A stretch of 64,000 nucleotides of DNA, taken from Chloroflexota bacterium. Lineage in GTDB: Bacteria; Chloroflexota; UBA6077; FW602-bin22. The stretch's first letter is position 1. Each line of letters begins with the position of its first letter. Made by a program: the position numbers and the translations under genes. The notes beneath the pieces are model-generated. The model was not told the origin of the DNA. It did not search any database and saw nothing but the letters and a program-made list of their open reading frames with translations. The stretch lies in the NCBI GenBank assembly GCA_016875715.1, contig VGOZ01000003.1, positions 1 to 64,000 of the forward strand, in the 5' to 3' direction. Below are positions 57,151 through 64,000 of this stretch, piece after piece.

Positions 57151-58322
57151 GGGGACTCGCCCGGCGACACTTCGCCGAGCACGGCAGAGAGCAGATCGAG
57201 CGCATCGCGCCGGAGGGTGCGGCGTTCGATCTGCGCCGATGACGCGAGCCGATCCAGAGTCTCTGTCTCGCTGAGGCCGCGCACCATCAACGCGCGCCCC
57301 CGCTCGCGCAAGCGCACGCGATAGTCCTGCGTCAGCCTTCGGTGCACCGAGCGAATCGCGGCCTGACCGGCCGGGCTCTCCGTATCCATCCCAATCCGTC
57401 GCGCGTCGCCATTGAGCGCCTTGAACCCGTATGGGAGTTGCTCGATCGTCCGACGGCGCCCGACTAGCTCCTTTCGCACCGCGCGGCGTCGCTCGAAATT
57501 ACGGAGGATCGCGCGGGAAGAGCGCTCACCGCCCGCGATCGACGCCGTCACGATCGTTTCAGCGGCCTCCTCGTCGCTCGGGTCGTTCCGGAGCAACTCG
57601 TCATCCGGGATTCCGTCGCGCTCGGCAAAGATCGTTCGGCGCTCGGCCATCGCCGCCCCGAACACGCCTACACCCAGCAGGTAGTAGGTCGATGCCACTT
57701 CGAAGTCGGACGAGATGTCGCCGCGGCGATCTAGGCTCGCGAGGCGGCGGGCGAGGCTCCAGCCGGGCAAGGGCGCGTGAAACTCTTCGGCGTCGATCGC
57801 GATCAAATGGACGTCCGCCGCCAGGATGGGCCGCGACTGCGCGCAATTGACCTTCGAACGAAGGTAGGCCACGTTCAACGGACGTGCCGGGGCGACGAAT
57901 AGACCATCCTCCACGGTTGCGCCGTCACAACCCTCCGGAAGCAAGCCGGCCAGGCGGTCGCCCCCAATCTCCAGGAGCCGGGTGAGGACTGGCGCAGACA
58001 CCTGGTCGTGTTCGGCCGTGTCGAGCGTGAACTTGAGATCGATCGGGCGCAGGACGGTTCCTCTGCCCGGAACGACACCGAGCGCGACGGCATCGGGATT
58101 GCGTACGCCGAGCGTCCCGAGCCATCGGGTGATGGACCGTTCCCGCCACAGATCGACGGTGCGCACGCCGAGAATCGAAGGGATGCGCGGACCGGCCACC
58201 TCCTCCCAGCGGGCGCCCAGACGTCGCCCGCCGTCACCCCAGGAGGCGATCTCACGGAGCATCCAGAGATCCCAGCCGAGCAGGGCTGGCAGCTCGCTGC
58301 GCCGGAGCCAGCGCCGGAACAT
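57120..58322 (-). CDS. Hypothetical protein, last gene of antiporter-like module
   Basis: ORF with ATG at 58322 overlapping upstream stop (ATGA); no recognised domain. Confidence 0.6.
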   Translation of the reverse strand: MFRRWLRRSELPALLGWDLWMLREIASWGDGGRRLGARWEEVAGPRIPSILGVRTVDLWRERSITRWLGTLGVRNPDAVALGVVPGRGTVLRPIDLKFTLDTAEHDQVSAPVLTRLLEIGGDRLAGLLPEGCDGATVEDGLFVAPARPLNVAYLRSKVNCAQSRPILAADVHLIAIDAEEFHAPLPGWSLARRLASLDRRGDISSDFEVASTYYLLGVGVFGAAMAERRTIFAERDGIPDDELLRNDPSDEEAAETIVTASIAGGERSSRAILRNFERRRAVRKELVGRRRTIEQLPYGFKALNGDARRIGMDTESPAGQAAIRSVHRRLTQDYRVRLRERGRALMVRGLSETETLDRLASSAQIERRTLRRDALDLLSAVLGEVSPGESPQCPPPRPAG

Positions 58323-60082
58323 CAGAACGCGGCTCTGCGGACGACCAGGAGTGCGGCGAGGATCCACGCGCCGATGAGCGGTCGCGTAACGCCGGCGAGA
58401 CGCTCCTCTTCGATGCGCGCCCAGAAGTCGCCGAGCATGCGCAGCCGCCAGATGCACGCCAGGACCGACGCGCCGATGACCAGCGCCGTCGCGGGACGAC
58501 TCGATACGACGCCGTGGATCAGGTCACTACCCACGGGTGGCGTGCCGACGGGAAGCAAACCTGCAAGCGCGAGGACGCTGGCGACAAATGTCACAGTGGC
58601 CCCGTCAGTGGCGCGTGCAAGTGGACCGGTCCCTGGGCCACCGCGCGCCTCCCGCGCGACCAGCGCAAGTCCGCCGACGGCGAGCCACCCGACCCGGCTC
58701 CACACCGCGTCGGCCGCCAACGATGGGTCGAGACCCGCGCCAAGGCCAATGAGCGCCGTCCCGAGGGGGTACGCCGAGATCGCCAGAAGGAAACCACCGG
58801 GCCGCCGATCCGCGAACGCCCACAAGCTTCCCAGAAGAAGCAGAAGAACCCCGATCAGCTCGAGAAACCCTCTTGCACCGACCAGACCGAGGAGCCACGG
58901 ATGGAGTTCCAACGCGCGTACGACGATGGCCGCACCGCCCAGCGAACTGGCCGCGAACGCGATCCAATGGTCCGCACTCGGCGTTGAGGGAACCGCGAAC
59001 GTGCCGAACCCGGAGAAGCTCAGTCCGCATACGAGCAAGATCGCGAGGGTAAGACGCGCGATGAGCGGATCGACACTGCCGCCGCTGGCATGGTCGACGA
59101 GAGCGGGGAGGAGCGCTCCGATCGTACCCACCGCAGCGATGGCGGTCGTGCTCGATACGATCCTCTCCGGCTGGCGATCGGTCGCCAAGGTCGCGCGGAG
59201 GGCAAGGAGAGCCGCCACCGTGGCCAGGATGCCCGCCCAGACGTGATCGGTGGCGATCCACGCCGCCGATGCGAGGACGAGCGCACCTAGGGGAAGAACG
59301 AACGCGCGCCCGATGGGCGCGCCTCGCGCCGAGGTGAGCATGGACACGCCAGCGAGGCAGAGCGCCAGCAAATGCGGCACGAAAGCAGCGGCGGGCGGAA
59401 GGGGCACCTGCACTCCCCTGAGTATCAGGAGAATCAGGAGGAGCGCCGACGCGGCAACCCCTACGGCCAAACGCACCAAGATCGAGAGTCGGGGCGACAG
59501 GCGATCCCACTTCCACGCGACCGGTACGGAGTGGAAGATGGCGGTGAGGAAGCCCGGCACCACCAGACCCAGCGCGGCCGCCATTCCCAGGCCTTGATGA
59601 ACGCCCAGAGCGAGCGCGCCTACGGAAAGTAGGATGGAACTCGCGATGAGGCCCGATCCGCCGCGCTCGACGGTCAGGAGCAGTCCAGCGACGAGGATGG
59701 GCCATATCCAGGCCAACTCAGCATCAAGCCGGCCGGTTCCTGTCAGCGGATAGTCGCGTGCCAGGACGGAGCTGGCTATTCCTGCCGCACCGGCCAGGAG
59801 CGGTGCCTGCAGCCGGCTGAGCCGATCGCCCTCTCGCCCGGCTGATCCACGCCACAGCGTCCACACCCCGGCGCCACCGACCGCCGCTGCGGGCATGACG
59901 CCGTGGGCCAGACTGCCGGTCGCCCGATACAGGCACATCGCCACCGCGAGCGCCAGCGCGCCGATCCCCAGCGAACGCGCTCTCCGGCCCCGGAAGAGGA
60001 ACGCGATTGCTCCGTTGGCGACGATCAAGACGGCGATCAGAACGGTGGCCCACTCCGTGGCATCGCCGGCCAAAACGCTCAC
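58322..60082 (-). CDS. Large polytopic membrane protein (complex I antiporter-like?)
   Basis: Many hydrophobic segments; GTGA overlap with next gene upstream. Confidence 0.55.
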   Translation of the reverse strand: MSVLAGDATEWATVLIAVLIVANGAIAFLFRGRRARSLGIGALALAVAMCLYRATGSLAHGVMPAAAVGGAGVWTLWRGSAGREGDRLSRLQAPLLAGAAGIASSVLARDYPLTGTGRLDAELAWIWPILVAGLLLTVERGGSGLIASSILLSVGALALGVHQGLGMAAALGLVVPGFLTAIFHSVPVAWKWDRLSPRLSILVRLAVGVAASALLLILLILRGVQVPLPPAAAFVPHLLALCLAGVSMLTSARGAPIGRAFVLPLGALVLASAAWIATDHVWAGILATVAALLALRATLATDRQPERIVSSTTAIAAVGTIGALLPALVDHASGGSVDPLIARLTLAILLVCGLSFSGFGTFAVPSTPSADHWIAFAASSLGGAAIVVRALELHPWLLGLVGARGFLELIGVLLLLLGSLWAFADRRPGGFLLAISAYPLGTALIGLGAGLDPSLAADAVWSRVGWLAVGGLALVAREARGGPGTGPLARATDGATVTFVASVLALAGLLPVGTPPVGSDLIHGVVSSRPATALVIGASVLACIWRLRMLGDFWARIEEERLAGVTRPLIGAWILAALLVVRRAAF

Positions 60083-61536
60083 CACGTGGCGAGTATGGCG
60101 AGGACTCCGAGAAGCATCACGATGAGCACATGCGCTGGCACCCTCTCCAGAGATGCGAGAGGGCGGGCGATCGCGTCGCCGGCCGCGATGAGGAGGGGAC
60201 GGGCGAAGATCCACGGCAGGCCCTGCAGCACGAGGTTCCTGCCGATCTCGCTTCCGCCACCGGGCGCGACGTCGCGCCAGAGGAAGATCGACCGGCGCGC
60301 CAACCCGATGTCGCGGGCACGCGCGAGGGCGATGCCGCCCAGCGGGATCGCGCAGGTCAGCGCCAGGGCCAACGCGCCGGGGACACCGAAGAGGCGGTCG
60401 TACCCGAGATCCCAGGCGACGCTCGGAAACGCCGCGGCGGCAGCATCGCCCACGGGTCCGATGATGAGCGCGATGGCAGGCAAGATGCCGAGGACGAGTG
60501 GAATCCAGAGCAGGGCAGCGGTCACCGCGACCCGTTCGGACGGCTTGTTCGCGTCCCGTGGTAGGGCGAGGCCGCTAGCGTGCCGAACGATTGCCGCCGC
60601 GATCACGATCGGCGCGCACACCACGATGACCAGCACTCCAGGTTCGGCCGCCTCGATGAGGGCCAGGAGGAGGAACCAGCGCCCCAGGAACGCGGCCGAG
60701 GGTGGAATGCCGAGTGTGCAGAACAGGCCGATGGCGCCGGGAAGCACGCCCAGCGCCCCGGGAACGCGTCGGGTCTGCGCCCCGTGGGGATGTGCCGAAT
60801 CGGCCGCGAGCGCGATCGCCGCCCACGCCGGGATCGAGCCGAAGGCGACGAGGATCGCGCCTACCACTCCGACCGGCGAGCCGAGCGAGAGACCCGCCGC
60901 CACGAGGGCGAGTTCGACCCCAATGCCGACATCCACCGCCATACGGAACCGCCGCGCGAGCAGACTTGCCGCCAGCGCGACAAGCACGGCCAGAACGGCG
61001 ATGACGAGGCCGGTGCCCGTCGGCGCATCGTGGCCCACGACGGCACGGATGAGATACCCAATCCCGCCGATCTGCGCGAGCATCGACCCGAGAACGTAAC
61101 TTGCGCCGGGCAATCGGCTCAGTTCGATGCCGAATCCGTTCATCGGTACGACCCGACCTCGCGCACAGAATGCGATAAAGAGCACCGGCTGCACGATGGC
61201 AGGATTCGCGATCGCACTGGAGAGTACGACGGCGGCGTCGCCAATGAGGCAGACGAGCGCAAACGCAGCGATTCCGCGACCACCGGTGCGGGTCGCCCGT
61301 GGGTCAGTACGGCAGGCTAGCCACGCGGCGATCGCGGCGAGCGACGCCCACATCGCCGCCGCGGTCAGGTCGGTAGAGGTCAGCGAGAAGCACGTCGCGC
61401 ATCCGGCAGCAAGACCCGCTGCTGCGAAGGGAACGGCTCGGGAGCGATCAGCGGCCAGTCGCTCGATCGTGGCCGCGAGGGCTAGGAGGCCCGCCACGAT
61501 CGCCAGCGGGAAACCGAGTGCGCCGTCGAGCGACAC
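60079..61536 (-). CDS. NuoL/M/N-like proton antiporter family membrane protein (divergent)
   Basis: GAIGLFCTLGIPPSAAFLGRWFLLLALIEAA resembles the conserved G-x-PP-x-x-G-F antiporter motif; about 14 hydrophobic segments. Confidence 0.65.
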   Translation of the reverse strand: MSLDGALGFPLAIVAGLLALAATIERLAADRSRAVPFAAAGLAAGCATCFSLTSTDLTAAAMWASLAAIAAWLACRTDPRATRTGGRGIAAFALVCLIGDAAVVLSSAIANPAIVQPVLFIAFCARGRVVPMNGFGIELSRLPGASYVLGSMLAQIGGIGYLIRAVVGHDAPTGTGLVIAVLAVLVALAASLLARRFRMAVDVGIGVELALVAAGLSLGSPVGVVGAILVAFGSIPAWAAIALAADSAHPHGAQTRRVPGALGVLPGAIGLFCTLGIPPSAAFLGRWFLLLALIEAAEPGVLVIVVCAPIVIAAAIVRHASGLALPRDANKPSERVAVTAALLWIPLVLGILPAIALIIGPVGDAAAAAFPSVAWDLGYDRLFGVPGALALALTCAIPLGGIALARARDIGLARRSIFLWRDVAPGGGSEIGRNLVLQGLPWIFARPLLIAAGDAIARPLASLERVPAHVLIVMLLGVLAILATW

Positions 61537-61605
61537 ACCCCATGCTAACCTAGCCGTCGGTTCTGCCCGGCGCGTTCGGCCCCGTGGAGAACGAAGGAGC
61601 TAGTC

Positions 61606-62973
61606 GTGGTGCAGCAAATCGCATCCGAACGGCTGGTCGCTACCGATCAGCGACATCTCATCCATCCCCTCCATAACAGTACGCATCGCGCGCGCATCCT
61701 CGCTCGCGGTCGCGGCGCCCTGCTCTGGGACATGGATGGTAGAGAGTACATCGACGGGCTCTCCGGACTATGGAACGTCAACGTCGGTCATGGGCGCGAG
61801 GAGCTCGCCGCGGCGGCACATCAGCAGATGAGCACGCTCGCATATTGCTCCGGCTACGTAGGTCAGTCCACCGAACCGGCGATCGAGCTGGCGGAGCGTC
61901 TCGCCGGCCTCGCCTACCCGAACCTGAACACGGTGTTCTTCACCTCAGGCGGCGCGGAGTCGAACGAGTCGGCGTTCAAGACCGCCCGATACTACTGGAA
62001 GCGTCACGGCAAGCCCGGAAAGGTCAAGATCATCTCTCGCCATCACGGCTACCACGGCGTCACGATGGCGGCTATGAGCGCGACTGGCATGAGTGTATAC
62101 CACACGATGTTCGGACCACTCGTCCCGGAGTTCGTGAAGATCGACGCGCCCTATCTGTATCGATGCCCTCCGGGCATCGATACAGAAGTCTGGCCGGCCG
62201 CCACGGGAGCGGCGCTGGAAGAGAAGATCCTCGCCGAGGGCCCTGACACCGTGGCGGCCTTCATCGCCGAGCCGGTGATGGGCGCAGGTGGCGTGATCCC
62301 GCCGCCGGACGGCTATTTCGCGAGCATCCGGGAGATCTGCGATCGGTACAACGTGCTGTTCATCGCCGACGAGGTCATCACTGGCTTCGGGCGCACCGGC
62401 CGGTGGTTCGCACTCGATCACTGGGGCGTGCAACCCGACATCATGAGTTTCGCCAAGGGCATCACCAGCGGTTATGTCCCCCTGGGGGGCATCATGGTGT
62501 CCGACGCGATCGCCGATTCGATCCGCTCGGGAAGCGGCGCCAGCGCGTGGATGCACGCCTACACCTACTCAGCGCACCCGACCTGCTGCGCGGTGGGCCT
62601 CGCGAACCTGCGGGTCTTCGAGCAGGAGCGACTGGTGGAACGGGCGGCCGAGAATGGTGCCTACCTGCAGAAGCGCATGCGCGATCTGGAGGCGTCGCCC
62701 CACGTCGACGGCGCCCGCGGCCTTGGGATGATGGCCGCGGTGGAGGTCGTGGCGTCGAAGGAGGGGCGGCGAGGGTTTCCGCCCGAGCGTGGCGTTGGGA
62801 GCCGCGCGATCGCGATCGCGGCAAGCCGCGGGCTCATCACCCGCACGCGCGCCTATCCCGGCGGTGAGGCGCTCTGCCTCGCTCCGCCGCTCGTTACGAC
62901 ACGCGAGCAGATCGACCGCGCCGTAACGATCCTCGGAGAATCGATCCAGGAAGCGATCCGCGCGACTGCCTGA
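61606..62973 (+). CDS. Class III PLP aminotransferase (omega-transaminase-like)
   Basis: FFTSGGAESNESAFKTARYYWKRHG, LFIADEVITGFGRTG, SFAKGITSGYVPLGG motifs. Confidence 0.95.
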   Translation: MVQQIASERLVATDQRHLIHPLHNSTHRARILARGRGALLWDMDGREYIDGLSGLWNVNVGHGREELAAAAHQQMSTLAYCSGYVGQSTEPAIELAERLAGLAYPNLNTVFFTSGGAESNESAFKTARYYWKRHGKPGKVKIISRHHGYHGVTMAAMSATGMSVYHTMFGPLVPEFVKIDAPYLYRCPPGIDTEVWPAATGAALEEKILAEGPDTVAAFIAEPVMGAGGVIPPPDGYFASIREICDRYNVLFIADEVITGFGRTGRWFALDHWGVQPDIMSFAKGITSGYVPLGGIMVSDAIADSIRSGSGASAWMHAYTYSAHPTCCAVGLANLRVFEQERLVERAAENGAYLQKRMRDLEASPHVDGARGLGMMAAVEVVASKEGRRGFPPERGVGSRAIAIAASRGLITRTRAYPGGEALCLAPPLVTTREQIDRAVTILGESIQEAIRATA

Positions 62974-63012
62974 GTCGGCATCCCAGGCGTGGCGGCCGCC
63001 ACGCCCGATGCC

Positions 63013-63651
63013 TCAACTCACCCAGGCCACCGCGTTGGCGAGCATGCGCTGCACTTCCACGGTCTCGAACGTATTGTTCGCGTGGCCGAGCGTCGTGAAG
63101 AACACTTTGCCTCGTCCGTACGAGTGGGTCCAGGCCATGGGCAGGTTCTGGCCGTTCCAGGGCGCCGTCGCGAGGACCGATACCGTGGGTTCCCAGGCCG
63201 ACATGTAGATCTCGTCGCGTACCGTGAAGTCGGAGATGCCCTTGAAGATCGGGTGATCGGGCGCCTGGACCTTCACCGTGAACTCGAGACCCGGCGGATG
63301 CCAGTTCGCGGTGCCGCCGGTGAGGCGCATCGAAGCGCCATCGATCCACCAGCCCGTGCCGTGGATCCCAACAAACCCTTTGCCTGCCTCGATCGCGCCG
63401 AACAGTCCAAGGGTCTGCGTCTCGTTCAGTTCGTAGTGCAGCTTGCGCGAACCGTCCGGCAGTCGCTCGCGGCGCGTGAAGCCGGTGCCCAGGACGATCG
63501 CGTCGAACCCACCGAGTCCGCTCGCAAGGACGTCTTTATCGTCTGTGAGCGTGCTCTGGTGTCCCGCCCCCTGGAGCGCGGAATGGATGGTCGGCGCGCA
63601 CGTGTGGAAATTGTGATTGGTTCCGTTGAGAACGAGGACGCGGCTCATCAC
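63013..63651 (-). CDS. ThuA-like (trehalose utilisation) domain protein
   Basis: GFVGIHGTGWW and HPIFKGISDFTVRDEIYMS motifs. Confidence 0.87.
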   Translation of the reverse strand: MMSRVLVLNGTNHNFHTCAPTIHSALQGAGHQSTLTDDKDVLASGLGGFDAIVLGTGFTRRERLPDGSRKLHYELNETQTLGLFGAIEAGKGFVGIHGTGWWIDGASMRLTGGTANWHPPGLEFTVKVQAPDHPIFKGISDFTVRDEIYMSAWEPTVSVLATAPWNGQNLPMAWTHSYGRGKVFFTTLGHANNTFETVEVQRMLANAVAWVS

Positions 63652-63686
63652 CCACCTCCGGGTCAGTTGGACGGGATTCTACCCCT

Positions 63687-64000
63687 TCAGCGATCGAGGT
63701 ACCGTCGGGTCAACTCGATGTAACGGCGTCCATCGCGTCGGGTCTCGGCAATCTCCGTGCCCTACGAGAACTCGTTCCACGTCTCGACCGCGATGATGCG
63801 GCGTCCACTCGCGACCGCCTGCTGGAGCTGGCGCTCGTACCGACGACCGCCCTCCCGGTCGATGTCGAAGCAGTTCTGAGCCGCGCCTCCCTGGCAGAAC
63901 TGGGGGTTCTTGAATCCCGGATCGACATAGGCGACGGTGAAGCGCCCGTCGGCATTGAACCCGAACGGCGCGGCGCCCCCCCCCGCCGTACAGGCCGTCG
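63687..64000 (-). pseudogene. Glycoside hydrolase-like C-terminus with in-frame TAG at 63762-63764 (runs off window)
   Basis: Minus strand: FGFNADGRFTVAYVDPGFKNPQFC...IIAVETWNEFS-[TAG]-GTEIAETRRDGRRYIELTRRYLDR*; TWNEF.EGT..AET motif expected at the stop. Confidence 0.65.

Noticed and set aside
58008-59246. 412-aa plus-strand ORF opposite the membrane module
   Set aside because: Ser/Arg/Pro-rich antisense frame without domains; the minus-strand overlapping starts and stops are coherent.
37606-63764. Genome-wide stop-codon reassignment (TAA/TAG read as Glu)
   Set aside because: Many genes in the window end normally at TAA or TAG (e.g. infC TAG, moxR TAA), so reassignment is not supported; lesions or errors are simpler.
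63976-63984. Run of nine C residues near the window end as a phase-variation tract
   Set aside because: The reading frame through it is intact and the gene is incomplete in the window; a homopolymer sequencing artefact cannot be excluded.

Overview
High-GC bacterial chromosome segment, possibly Chloroflexota-like (taxonomy is inferred from gene content only). It carries about 55 densely packed genes, mostly metabolic. These include rimO, a RodZ-like HTH gene, infC, a sugar-nucleotide/glycosyltransferase block, tdk, CoA-transferase, TPP enzymes, an AlaX-type editing protein, MoxR, an ABC exporter pair, an oligopeptide ABC importer without ATPases, argC, gnd, a divergent Nuo-antiporter-like module and a class III aminotransferase. 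Strongest observations: (1) a selenocysteine tRNA (408-501, minus strand, anticodon UCA) next to a truncated tyrosine-integrase C-terminus, and (2) a DsbA/FrnE-family gene (27138-27770) whose first active-site Cys is an in-frame UGA (UPWC), so the ORF track truncates it. (3) A 72-aa ORF (40017-40235) sits behind a promoter with two GAAC-N4-GTTC LexA-type boxes and has an N-terminal QLTLF, resembling a beta-clamp-binding motif; this is a candidate undescribed SOS-induced clamp-binding small protein. (4) infC starts at AUU and its product has a Pro/Ala-rich C-terminal extension. (5) A paired ABC exporter carries a frameshift, a Walker A substitution and an in-frame TAA, and two further genes carry in-frame TAG codons. 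Large ORFs antisense to these genes are interpreted as high-GC artefacts. All calls come from reading the sequence and the ORF translations; no database search was run.
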